Source: RYN-230 sp963851025 (GTDB lineage Bacteria; Actinomycetota; Actinomycetes; Streptosporangiales; Streptosporangiaceae). From it: 64,000 bases of DNA. The notes below the pieces were generated by a model. That model was not told where the DNA came from, ran no database searches, and worked only from the letters and a program-made list of their open reading frames with translations. The DNA is taken from assembly GCA_963851025.1 (NCBI GenBank), contig CAWKOA010000001.1, positions 62,001 to 126,000 of the forward strand, given 5' to 3'. Below, one piece after another: positions 18,516-26,732 of this stretch. The position numbers and the translations under genes were made by a program. The first letter of the stretch is position 1, and each line of letters opens with the position of its first letter.

Positions 18516-19814
18516 ATGAGTTCTGGGATCCCGGACCGGATCGCGTCCCTGGTCGCGGACGGCGCCACCGATCCCCCGTCCCCGCACCCGGCGTGGCTGC
18601 AGCGCTTCCAGCGCGGGCCGCTCGACGTGGTGTTCCTGGCCGACGCGCTGCTCGCGGTCATCCTGTTCGGCACCACGGACTCGTGGCTGGAGACCCAGAA
18701 CGCCATGCACGGCCACCGCTACAGCACCGTGATGCTGCTCTTCTTCGCGTTCCTGGTCAGCGCGCCGCTCCTGCTGCGGACCCGGTTCCCGGCCGTGGCC
18801 TGGGGCGCGTCGGTCGCGGTGAGCTGGCCTGGACGTCAGTCGCCATCGGACCGCGCTCCTTCTCCACCGCCGTGTACGTGCCTGCGGGCCTGCTGGTGTA
18901 CGCCCTGTGCCTGTACTCGGTCGCGGTGCGCGGCAAGCCCTGGTTCGTGGCACCGTGGCGGTGCTCACCGTGCTGGGCGCCATCGCTCATCGACGCGCGG
19001 ACCAGCGCGGGCGCGCTCCTCATGGCCATCCCGCTGCTGGCCGGCGCCATCGTCCGGGTCCGGCGCAGCGGCCGCGCCGAGCTCGCCCAGCAGGCCCGGC
19101 GCCTCGAAGGCGAGCGCGCGCTGCTCCAGGAACGCCAGCGCATCGCCCGCGAACTGCACGACATCGTGGCCCACCACATGTCGGTGATCGCCATCCAGGC
19201 CGAGGCGGGGCCGCGGAAGGTCGCGGATCCCCCGCCGGAGCTGCTGGAGAGCTTCGCGGACATCCGGGCCAGCGCGCTGAGCGGGCTCAGCGAACTGCGC
19301 CGGCTCCTCGGCGTGCTGCGCAGCGGCAGCGCCGACCACCGCACCGCAGCCGGGCCTGGGTGAGCTGGCCGGCCTGCTGGAATCGGCCCGCAGCGGGGGC
19401 GTGCTCGTGAACTGCGCCGTCAGCGGCACCCCCCGGGACCTGCCGGAGGGCGTGGACCTGTCCGCCTACCGGATCCTGCAGGAGGCGCTGAGCAACGCGA
19501 TGCGGCACGCACCCGGGTCCGCCGTGCGGGTGGAACTGGCCTACGCGCCCAGCTCCGTGATCATCAAGGTGCGCAACGACGGGGGCCCGGACGGCACCGG
19601 GGGGCGACCGCACCCGGATGGCGTGGCCCCGTGGAACAGCCTGCACGCCGGCCCGGACGGCGCCCCGGCCGGTGGCGGCCAGGGCATCATCGGGATGCGG
19701 GAGCGCACCGCGATGCTCGGCGGCCACCTGGAGGCCGCGCCCACCGACGACGGCGGTTTCCTGGTCACCGCCGTCCTGCCCGACATCAAGGACCCCGGGG
19801 AAGGACCGCCGTGA
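18516..19814 (+). pseudogene. NarL/LiaS-type sensor histidine kinase, frameshifted
   Basis: A sensor kinase of the HisKA_3 class. N-terminal membrane segments lie in frame 3 (VVFLADALLAVILFG, VMLLFFAFLVSAPLLL). More membrane segments and the phosphoacceptor box (RQRIARELHDIVAHHMSVIA) are in frame 2, and the ATP-binding domain (YRILQEALSNAMRHA, GGGQGIIGMRERTAMLGG) is back in frame 3. Shifts lie near 18825 and 19350, with a compensating pair near 18955. The stop overlaps the GTG of the response regulator (GTGA), so the pair is co-translated. The signal sensed is unknown. Every kinase block is present, which favours sequence error over decay. Confidence 0.72.
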
Positions 19815-20470
19815 CCGTGCGCGTCGTGATCGCCGACGACCAGGGGATGGTCCGGTCCGGCTTCACCACCCTGCTGAACAGCGAGCCCGGCATCGAGGTC
19901 GTGGGCGAGGCGGTGAACGGGCAGGAAGCGGTCCTGCGCGCCGAGCAGCTGCAGCCGGACGTGATCCTGATGGATGTCCGGATGCCGGTGCTGGACGGGC
20001 TGCAGGCCACCCGGCTGATCACGGCCCGCGCCAGCACCCCGAAGGTCCTGGTGCTGACCACCTTCGACCTGGACGACTACGTGTACCAGGCGCTGCGCTG
20101 GGGGGCGAGCGGCTTCCTGCTCAAGGACGCCTCGGCCCGTGAGCTCGCTGACGCGGTGCGGATCGTGGCGGCCGGCGACGCGCTGCTGTCCCCGGGGGTG
20201 ACCAAGCGCCTCATCGCCGAGTTCGCCCGGATGGGCGCGCCGCGCGGACCCGACCGCAAGAAGCTCCGGGAACTCACCGAGCGGGAATCGGAGGTGCTGG
20301 CCCTGGTCGCCCGGGGCCTGTCCAACGCGGAGATCGCGGGCCACCTCGTGGTCGCGGAGCAGACGGTGAAAACACACGTCAGCCGCATCCTGATGAAGCT
20401 GGGCCTGCGGGACCGCACCCAGGCCGTGGTCCTGGCCTACGAGACCGGCCTGGTCCAGCCGGGCGGATGA
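19811..20470 (+). CDS. NarL/FixJ-family response regulator
   Basis: A 219-aa regulator. The receiver domain has the acidic pocket (VIADDQ), the phosphorylated Asp (VILMDVRMPVLDG) and the conserved Lys (FLLKDA). A LuxR-type HTH closes the protein (LTERESEVLALVARGLSNAE, EQTVKTHVSRILMKLGL). The GTG at 19811 overlaps the kinase stop by 4 nt, and its own stop overlaps the ATG of the CPBP protease by 4 nt. The three genes therefore form one tightly coupled operon, and the regulator may control the protease or an envelope stress response. Confidence 0.95.
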   Translation: MTVRVVIADDQGMVRSGFTTLLNSEPGIEVVGEAVNGQEAVLRAEQLQPDVILMDVRMPVLDGLQATRLITARASTPKVLVLTTFDLDDYVYQALRWGASGFLLKDASARELADAVRIVAAGDALLSPGVTKRLIAEFARMGAPRGPDRKKLRELTERESEVLALVARGLSNAEIAGHLVVAEQTVKTHVSRILMKLGLRDRTQAVVLAYETGLVQPGG

Positions 20471-21209
20471 GCAGCCACCGGCGCCGCCCCGGGCGGGACG
20501 CTGTCTTCGCCGCCGCCCTGGGCACCGCGCTGGCGGCGTACAACAACCTGCCCGGACGGCTGCGCGGGCCGGAGAAGTGGTATCCGGCCATCAACCTGCG
20601 TCGCCACCGGTGCCGCGCTGGGGGCGGCCGCGGCCAGCGGCCTGACCGCCGCCGACCTGGGCCTGCGGCGCGACCGGCTGGGCGCGGGCGTGCGCTCCGG
20701 CGGGCCGCCGGCCCTGGTGCTGGGCGCGGGCTGGGTGATCCTGGCCGCGGTGCCAGCGGCCCGGCCGGTCCTCGCGCGACCAGCGGGTCACCGGCCTCAC
20801 CGGCCGCGGCGTGGCCTACCAGGCCCTGGTCCGCATCCCGGTCGGCACCGTGCTGTGGGAAGAGGCCGCGTTCCGCGGGGTGCTCCAGGCCGCCCTGGGC
20901 CGGGTCCTGCCGCGGCCGGCCGCGGTCGCCGTGACCAGTGCCCTGTTCGGCCTCTGGCACATCCGGCCCACCGCGGAGGCCCTGCGGATCAACCAGCTGG
21001 CGGCCGGCCGCCGGGCCACGCTGGGCTCGGTCGCCGGGGCCGTGGCCGGGACGGCCGCGGCCGGGCTGCTGCTGTCCGGGCTGCGGGAGCGGTCCGGCAG
21101 CCTGGCCGCGCCGGTGCTGCTGCACCTCACCGCCAACTCCGGCGCCGTCGTGGCCGCCTGGGCCGCCCGTCCCAGGCAGGCAGGCGAACCGGAATACCCG
21201 CCCCGCTAA
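20467..21209 (+). pseudogene. CPBP (CAAX-like) intramembrane metalloprotease, frameshifted
   Basis: About 245 residues of a CPBP-family membrane protease in three frames: start MSSHRRRPGRDAVFAAALGT in frame 1, VLGAGWVILAAVPAARPVLA in frame 2, and the catalytic part in frame 3. Motif 1 (WEEAAFRGVLQAALG, the EExxxR glutamates), motif 2 (FGLWHI) and motif 3 (HLTANSGAVVAAW) are intact. The start overlaps the response-regulator stop. Members cleave or modify membrane proteins, and some give bacteriocin self-immunity. Two indels are needed to restore it. Confidence 0.7.
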
Positions 21210-21214
21210 TGTAG

Positions 21215-21226
21215 TTGCACGTTCAA
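21215..21226. promoter_or_regulatory. MarR-like imperfect palindrome TTGCACGTTCAA
   Basis: A 12-bp near-palindrome (one mismatch from TTGAACGTTCAA) 60 nt upstream of the flavin monooxygenase gene. The shape fits MarR-type operators, but no MarR gene is in the window. Confidence 0.4.
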
Positions 21227-21285
21227 TAAAGTAGGCGAGAGTTCCGGGCCGGCACGGGCCGGGTCCGCGAGGAGTTGGAGCAGCC

Positions 21286-22389
21286 ATGCAGTTCGGGGTC
21301 TTCACCGTGGGCGACGTCACGACCGATCCCACCACCGGCGCCACCCCCACCGAGCACGAGCGGATCAAGTCGATGGTCGCCATCGCCCGCAAGGCCGAGG
21401 AGATCGGCCTGGACGTGTTCGCCACGGGTGAGCACCACAACCCCCCGTTCGTGCCCTCCTCGCCGACCACCATGCTCGGCTACATCGCCGCGCAGACCCA
21501 GAAGCTGATCCTGTCCACCGCGACCACGCTGATCACCACCAGCGACCCGGTGAAGATCGCCGAGGATTTCGCGATGCTGCAGCACCTGGCCGACGGGCGG
21601 GTGGACCTGATGCTCGGCCGCGGCAACACCGGGCCGGTCTACCCGTGGTTCGGCAAGGACATCCGAGACGGCATCGAGCTGGCCATCGAGAACTACCACC
21701 TGCTGCACCGGCTGTGGCGGGAGGACGTGGTGGACTGGGAAGGCAAGTTCCGCACGCCGCTGCAGGGGTTCACCGCCACGCCGCGCCCGCTCGACGGGGT
21801 GCCGCCGTTCGTGTGGCACGGCTCGATCCGCAGCCCGGAGATCGCCGAGCAGGCGGCCTACTACGGTGACGGGTTCTTCGCCAACCACATCTTCTGGCCC
21901 ACCGAGCACTTCGTCCGGCTGGTCAGCTTCTACCGCCAGCGCTTCGCCCACTACGGGCACGGCGCACCGGAGCAGGCCATCGTCGGCCTCGGCGGCCAGG
22001 TCTACATGCGGAAGAACTCCCAGGACGCGGTGCGCGAGTTCCGCCCCTACTTCGACAACGCGCCGGTCTACGGGCACGGGCCGTCGCTGGAGGAGTTCAC
22101 CGGGCAGACGCCGCTCACCGTGGGCAGCCCGCAGGAGGTCATCGACAAGACGCTCACGTTCCGCGAGCACTTCGGCGACTACCAGCGGCAGCTGTTCCTG
22201 ATGGACCACGCCGGCCTGCCGCTGAAGACCGTGCTCGAGCAGCTCGACCTGCTCGGCGAGGTGGTGCCGGTGCTGCGCCGGGAACTCGACGCGCAGCGCC
22301 CGGCCACCGTGCCCGACGGCCCCACGCACGAGGCGCTCGTGGCGGCGTCCCTGGCGGGACGGGCGCCGGCGCTGACCCCGCCGGGATAG
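21286..22389 (+). CDS. Luciferase-like FMN-dependent monooxygenase (CE1758 type)
   Basis: A 367-aa protein with the bacterial luciferase TIM barrel (about residues 1-320). Family motifs are FGVFTVGD at the start, IGLDVFATGEHHNPPFVPSS, AEDFAMLQHLADGRVDLMLGR and HGSIRSPEIAEQAAYYGDGF. Such enzymes use reduced FMN and O2 to oxidise organic substrates. A GAGGAG sequence lies upstream of the ATG. A flavin reductase gene follows after 35 nt and can supply FMNH2; this pairing is known as CE1758/CE1759 in corynebacteria. The substrate is not known. Confidence 0.93.
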   Translation: MQFGVFTVGDVTTDPTTGATPTEHERIKSMVAIARKAEEIGLDVFATGEHHNPPFVPSSPTTMLGYIAAQTQKLILSTATTLITTSDPVKIAEDFAMLQHLADGRVDLMLGRGNTGPVYPWFGKDIRDGIELAIENYHLLHRLWREDVVDWEGKFRTPLQGFTATPRPLDGVPPFVWHGSIRSPEIAEQAAYYGDGFFANHIFWPTEHFVRLVSFYRQRFAHYGHGAPEQAIVGLGGQVYMRKNSQDAVREFRPYFDNAPVYGHGPSLEEFTGQTPLTVGSPQEVIDKTLTFREHFGDYQRQLFLMDHAGLPLKTVLEQLDLLGEVVPVLRRELDAQRPATVPDGPTHEALVAASLAGRAPALTPPG

Positions 22390-22424
22390 GTCGAGGCCGG
22401 CTCCGCGCTCGAGACGAGCCGCAG

Positions 22425-23033
22425 GTGACCGCCGCCACCATCGCGGTCGTCTCGGCCGGCCTGAGCCAGCCCTCCTCCACCCGGCTGCTGGCGGACAAGC
22501 TGGCCGCCGCCACCACCGAGCACCTGGCCGCCGGGACCGAGGTGACCATGATCGAGCTGCGCGACCTGGCGCATGACATCGTCAACGCCCTGCTGACCGG
22601 GTTCCCGGCCCCGGCGCTGCGCGAGGCGATCGGGCAGGTGCTCCGCGCGGACGCCCTGATCGCCGTCACCCCGCTGTACAGCGGCTCCTACAACGGGCTG
22701 TTCAAGTCGTTCTTCGACGTGCTCGACCCGGGCGCACTGGCGGGCAAGCCGGTCCTCATCGGGGCGACCGGCGGCACGGCCCGGCACTCGCTGGCGCTGG
22801 AGCACGCGATCCGGCCGCTGTTCACCTACCTGCGCGCGGTCACGGTCCCGACCGCGGTGTTCGCGGCGACCGAGGACTGGGGCGCGGCGGGCGGCTCCAC
22901 GGAGGCGCTCACCACCCGGATCGACCGGGCCGGCGCCGAGCTGGCCGCGCTGCTCGGCCAGCGGGAACCGGCCGCCGAGGCGGACCCGTACGCGTCCGTG
23001 ACCCCGTTCGAGCAGCTCCTGAACGGCCACTGA
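22425..23033 (+). CDS. NADPH-dependent FMN reductase (CE1759 type)
   Basis: A 202-aa flavodoxin-fold protein starting at a GTG. The FMN phosphate loop reads SAGLSQPSSTRLLADKLAAA, and YSGSYNGLFKSFFDVLD and GATGGTARHSLALEHAIRPL are typical of NADPH-dependent FMN reductases that serve two-component monooxygenases. It is co-directional with the luciferase-like gene and most likely its reductase partner. Confidence 0.92.
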   Translation: MTAATIAVVSAGLSQPSSTRLLADKLAAATTEHLAAGTEVTMIELRDLAHDIVNALLTGFPAPALREAIGQVLRADALIAVTPLYSGSYNGLFKSFFDVLDPGALAGKPVLIGATGGTARHSLALEHAIRPLFTYLRAVTVPTAVFAATEDWGAAGGSTEALTTRIDRAGAELAALLGQREPAAEADPYASVTPFEQLLNGH

Positions 23034-23193
23034 ACCCCGCGCCGGTCCCGGCGGGCACCCGCCCGCCCTAACTTCAGGGCTTTATTTAAAAGTCATAAAA
23101 ACAGGTTACGGGATCTTGGAGGTCCGTCTCCCCTAGGAGATGCTGTCGGACGGAGCGCGGTAGCAGCGGTGCTACCGGCAGAACGGACCGCTG

Positions 23194-25086
23194 ATGAACC
23201 TGAGATCCCCACAGACCACCGGCCGCCTGCGCCGCGGCGCAGTCCTGATGGCAGCGCTGCTCGGCGCGGCCGGCCTGTCCGCCGCCCCGGCTTGGGCGGC
23301 TCCCGTGCGGACGGCCGCGCCGGCCAGCGTCACTCCCGCCGTGCACCTGGCCGGCGAGCCGGCCTTCGGCCCGAACGTGTACGTGTTTACCCCGAGCATG
23401 CCGCAGAGCCAGATCCAGTCCACCGTGGACTCGATCGCCAACCAGCAGATCTCCAACCAGTTCGGAACCCAGCGGTACGCGCTGCTGTTCGAGCCGGGTA
23501 CCTACGGCTCGGCCGCGGATCCGCTGACCTTCCAGGTGGGGTACTACACCGAGGTCGCGGGCCTGGGCGGCTCGCCGGGAGACGTCACCATCAACGGCTC
23601 CATCGACGTGTACAACCAGTGCCTCCCGGCCGCCGATGGCACCAACACCAACTGCATCGCGCTGGACAACTTCTGGCGCTCGATGTCCAACCTGACGATC
23701 AACGTCACCGGCGGGACGGGCTGCCAGGCGGCCACCGATTTCTGGGCCGTGTCCCAGGCCGCCCCGATGCGCCGGGTCGCCGTCAACGGCAAGCTGTCCC
23801 TGATGGACTACTGCAACGGCGGCCCGGACTACGCCAGCGGCGGGTTCATCGCCGACTCGGCCTTCTCCGGCAGCACCGTGATCAACGGCTCGCAGCAGCA
23901 GTTCATCGTCCGCAACAGCAACCTGGACGGCTGGAGCAACGGCGTCTGGAACCAGGTCTTCTCCGGGGACATCGGCGCCCCGCCGACCACCTTCCCGCCG
24001 ACGGCCACCAGCGGCCCCTACACCACGCTGGCCACCAGCCCGGTGACCCAGGAGGAGCCGTTCCTGCAGACCGATGCGTCCGGGAACTACAGCGTGTTCG
24101 TGCCGGCCCTGCAGCACAACTCCTCGGGCACCAGCTGGCAGAACGGCCCCGCGGCGGGCACGTCGGTTCCGGTCAGCAAGTTCTTCATCGCCACGCCATC
24201 CACCCCGGTGCTGGCCATCGACGCGGCGCTGGCCCTGGGCCAGAACTTGCTGCTGACCCCCGGCGTCTACGACCTGAAGGCACCGATCCTGGTCAGCCGC
24301 CCGAACACGATCGTGCTCGGCCTGGGCTTCCCCACCCTGGTCCCGCAGAACGGCACCGCCGCCATGCAGGTGCTGGGCGTGCCCGGGGTCAAGCTGTCGG
24401 GCATGATCTTCGACGCGGGCCCGAAGAACTCCCCCGTGCTCCTGCAGGTGGGCGGCCCGCTGGCCGCCGCGACCGGCAGCGCGTCCGATCCCTCGCTGGT
24501 TCAGGACGTGTTCTTCCGCATCGGCGGGGCCACGGCCGGCTCGGCCACCGACAGCCTGGTGGTGAACAGCTCACACGTCATCCTGGATGACATCTGGGCC
24601 TGGCGCGCGGATCACGGCGCGGGCGTGGGCTGGACCAGCAACACGGCCGCCAACGGCCTGACCGTGAACGGCAATGACGTCACGGCCTACGGGCTGGCCG
24701 TCGAGCACTTCCAGAAGAACGAGGTCGTCTGGAATGGCCAGGGCGGCGAGGACATCTTCTTCCAGAACGAGATGCCCTACGACCCGCCCAGCCAGGCGGC
24801 CTGGATGTCCAGCCCGGCCACGGACGGCTATCCGGCCTTCGTCATCTCCCCCAGGGTCACCAGCTTCTCCGGCTACGGCCTGGGCAGCTACTGCTTCTTC
24901 AACCAGGGGGTGCCGATCCAGTCGGCCACCGCGTTCTCCGTGCCAGACACCTCCGGTGTCCAACTGCACGACCTGCTCACCCGGTTCCTGAACGGCTCGG
25001 GCAGCATCAATCACGTCGTCAACGACACGGGCGCCGCGGTGGACACCGCCAACCCCGGCCCGGCCTACGTGGTCAGCTACCCCTGA
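23194..25086 (+). CDS. Secreted right-handed beta-helix protein (GH55/pectate-lyase-like fold)
   Basis: A 630-aa exported protein. The signal peptide (LRRGAVLMAALLGAAGLSAA, cleavage near AWA-AP) is followed by a long repetitive region rich in Asn, Gly, Ser and Val with short beta strands (SMSNLTINVTGG, FIVRNSNLDGWSNGVW, GVKLSGMIFDAGP, NGLTVNGNDVTAYG), the pattern of a parallel beta-helix. A second start-like helix turn (LLLTPGVYDLKAPILVSRPN) mid-protein suggests two helix units, as in GH55-like proteins. Actinomycete homologues are often mis-annotated as adenylyl cyclase; no cyclase motif is visible. A carbohydrate-active role outside the cell is likely, but the substrate is unknown. Confidence 0.75.
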   Translation: MNLRSPQTTGRLRRGAVLMAALLGAAGLSAAPAWAAPVRTAAPASVTPAVHLAGEPAFGPNVYVFTPSMPQSQIQSTVDSIANQQISNQFGTQRYALLFEPGTYGSAADPLTFQVGYYTEVAGLGGSPGDVTINGSIDVYNQCLPAADGTNTNCIALDNFWRSMSNLTINVTGGTGCQAATDFWAVSQAAPMRRVAVNGKLSLMDYCNGGPDYASGGFIADSAFSGSTVINGSQQQFIVRNSNLDGWSNGVWNQVFSGDIGAPPTTFPPTATSGPYTTLATSPVTQEEPFLQTDASGNYSVFVPALQHNSSGTSWQNGPAAGTSVPVSKFFIATPSTPVLAIDAALALGQNLLLTPGVYDLKAPILVSRPNTIVLGLGFPTLVPQNGTAAMQVLGVPGVKLSGMIFDAGPKNSPVLLQVGGPLAAATGSASDPSLVQDVFFRIGGATAGSATDSLVVNSSHVILDDIWAWRADHGAGVGWTSNTAANGLTVNGNDVTAYGLAVEHFQKNEVVWNGQGGEDIFFQNEMPYDPPSQAAWMSSPATDGYPAFVISPRVTSFSGYGLGSYCFFNQGVPIQSATAFSVPDTSGVQLHDLLTRFLNGSGSINHVVNDTGAAVDTANPGPAYVVSYP

Positions 25087-25123
25087 CCGGGAGCACTGAC
25101 GGCTGACCAGCCGGGGCCCAGCG

Positions 25124-25155
25124 CAGGCCCCGCCCGCGGTGGCGGGCGGGGCCTG
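25124..25155. terminator. 14-bp perfect hairpin terminator
   Basis: CAGGCCCCGCCCGC and GCGGGCGGGGCCTG flank a 4-nt GGTG loop and are followed by TTCC, 38 nt after the beta-helix gene stop. Confidence 0.85.
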
Positions 25156-25186
25156 TTCCATGCCCGCCGCACTATGCTCCGGCACC

Positions 25187-25843
25187 ATGCGCGCTGACCA
25201 GGATCCCCCGCCCGGCACCGGCCCGCTGCGGACGTTCGAGGAGATCTACGCCCAGGCGGGCCAGGACTTCACAGCGATCCCGTGGGCCGCGCTGGCCGCG
25301 CACCCGGCCCTGGTGGCGTGGCTGGACCAGCAGCCGCCACCAGCCGGTGACCGGGCCCTGAGAGACCGGGCCCTGATCATCGGCTGCGGCCTGGGCGACG
25401 ACGCCGAGGAGGCCGCCCGCCGCGGCTACCGGGTCACCGCCTTCGACCTGTCGCCCACGGCGATCGGGCATTGCCGGGACCGGTTCTCCGGCTCGGCCGT
25501 GGACTACCAGGTCGCGGACCTGTTCCAGCTGCCCGCCAGCTGGGCGGCCGCGTTCGGGCTGGTGGTGGAGATCCGCACGCTGCAGTCGCTGCCGCTGGCG
25601 CAGCGTGCCGAGGCGACAGCCGCCATGGCGGCCACGGTCCGGCCAGGCGGCCGCGTCTTCGTGCACTGCCTCGGCCGCGACGACGCCGAGCCGCCCATCT
25701 CGCGTCCCTGGCCCGTCAGCCACCGGGAACTGAGCGGCTTCGCCATCGCGGGCCTGGACGAGACGGAGTTCGCCGACCGGTCGGCGACCCCGCGGAACGA
25801 AAGAACCTTCACGGCCGTATACAAGCGACCCGAACCAGCCTGA
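25187..25843 (+). CDS. Class I SAM-dependent methyltransferase (TPMT-like)
   Basis: A 218-aa methyltransferase. The SAM loop is LIIGCGLGDDAEEAARRGYR, followed by VTAFDLSPTAIGHCRDRF and the acidic VADLFQLP. The N-terminal segment (FEEIYAQAGQDFTAIPWAAL) resembles thiopurine-methyltransferase-like enzymes. The ATG at 25187 has no Shine-Dalgarno but lies just after a -10-like TATGCT (25174-25179), so the transcript may be leaderless. It sits directly behind the terminator of the beta-helix gene and its target is unknown. Confidence 0.88.
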   Translation: MRADQDPPPGTGPLRTFEEIYAQAGQDFTAIPWAALAAHPALVAWLDQQPPPAGDRALRDRALIIGCGLGDDAEEAARRGYRVTAFDLSPTAIGHCRDRFSGSAVDYQVADLFQLPASWAAAFGLVVEIRTLQSLPLAQRAEATAAMAATVRPGGRVFVHCLGRDDAEPPISRPWPVSHRELSGFAIAGLDETEFADRSATPRNERTFTAVYKRPEPA

Positions 25844-26048
25844 CCCCCGGTCCTCAGCTAATACCAGATCACACCTACCTATTGAGAATTCAGTGCGGAC
25901 GCCATGCGCCCTGGATCACGCCCTTCTGGCCTGGCCTGGCCTGTAGCCGCTGCGAATCCAATCTTCGACCTCAGGGGCGCATTCCGGGGAAGCGTGAACA
26001 GTGGCTTCCAGCCATCCGGTAGGTATCATCAGTAGGTGCCTTGCTCCC

Positions 26049-26067
26049 GGGGACCTGCCAGGTCCCC
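26049..26067. other. Small hairpin upstream of the TIR gene
   Basis: GGGGACCT-GCC-AGGTCCCC is a perfect 8-bp stem with a 3-nt loop, 56 nt before the GTG of the TIR gene. It could be a terminator for upstream transcription or part of the 5' leader. Confidence 0.45.
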
Positions 26068-26123
26068 CTCCGTCGGTATGCGGGCAGACCCGCGGCGGCT
26101 TGGTCCTGCCTCGGACGATTAGC

Positions 26124-26732
26124 GTGGACTACGAGTACGACGTCTTTCTCAGTTATCGCCGTGCTAACCAGTGGCCTCGTTTTGTGGATAATGTGTTTCT
26201 CCCGATGTTCCAGCATTGGCTGGAAGCCGAGCTCGGCCGAACGCCAAGAATCTTCTTTGACGCAACCGAAATCGAGACGGGTGATTCTTGGCCACACCGG
26301 CTGGCTGCTGGGATCGGCTTGTCCAAGATCATGGTCTGCCTGTGGTCCACAGAATACTTTGCCAGCCCGTGGTGCCTGGCGGAGCTAGCGCACATGATGG
26401 CCAGGGCCGAACTCACCAGACAGCCCTCCGGGCCGCTACCGTTAATCCTGGCTCTCGTGATCCATGGGGAGAATGTCTCTCCCCATCTCAATCACATCCA
26501 GCGGTTGTCCATCCAGAAATACGCAAACCCCTGGATTGCCCAGGGCAGCCCTCGGGCAGAGGAACTGTCTGAACGGATCCGCAGATTCTGCGTCCACGTC
26601 TCGCATGCCCTTGAGAAAGCGCCGAAGTGCGAGCCTAACTGGTCCAGTCTGGCCATAAAGCAGTTCGTGGAGCTTTTCGAGGCACGCGCCTCGCAGCGCG
26701 ACTTTCCTAGCCTGGGCGGGATGAGCGCATGA
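26124..26732 (+). CDS. TIR-domain protein
   Basis: A 202-aa protein that is almost entirely one TIR domain. YDVFLSYRRANQWPRFVDNV is strand A with box 1, FFDATEIETGDSWPHRLAAG is the region before helix B, and SKIMVCLWSTEYFASPWCLA-ELAHM holds the conserved WCxxE glutamate used by TIR NADases. No membrane segment is visible. The GTG at 26124 was chosen because the TIR fold begins two residues later, although no clear ribosome site is seen and longer starts exist (for example 26001). Its 3' end overlaps the next gene by 4 nt (ATGA), so it is translationally coupled to the ParA-NB-ARC-TPR protein. Confidence 0.85.
   Translation: MDYEYDVFLSYRRANQWPRFVDNVFLPMFQHWLEAELGRTPRIFFDATEIETGDSWPHRLAAGIGLSKIMVCLWSTEYFASPWCLAELAHMMARAELTRQPSGPLPLILALVIHGENVSPHLNHIQRLSIQKYANPWIAQGSPRAEELSERIRRFCVHVSHALEKAPKCEPNWSSLAIKQFVELFEARASQRDFPSLGGMSA

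Noticed and set aside
23194..25086. Annotation as adenylyl cyclase
   Set aside because: No cyclase catalytic motif is visible; the protein is an exported beta-helix.
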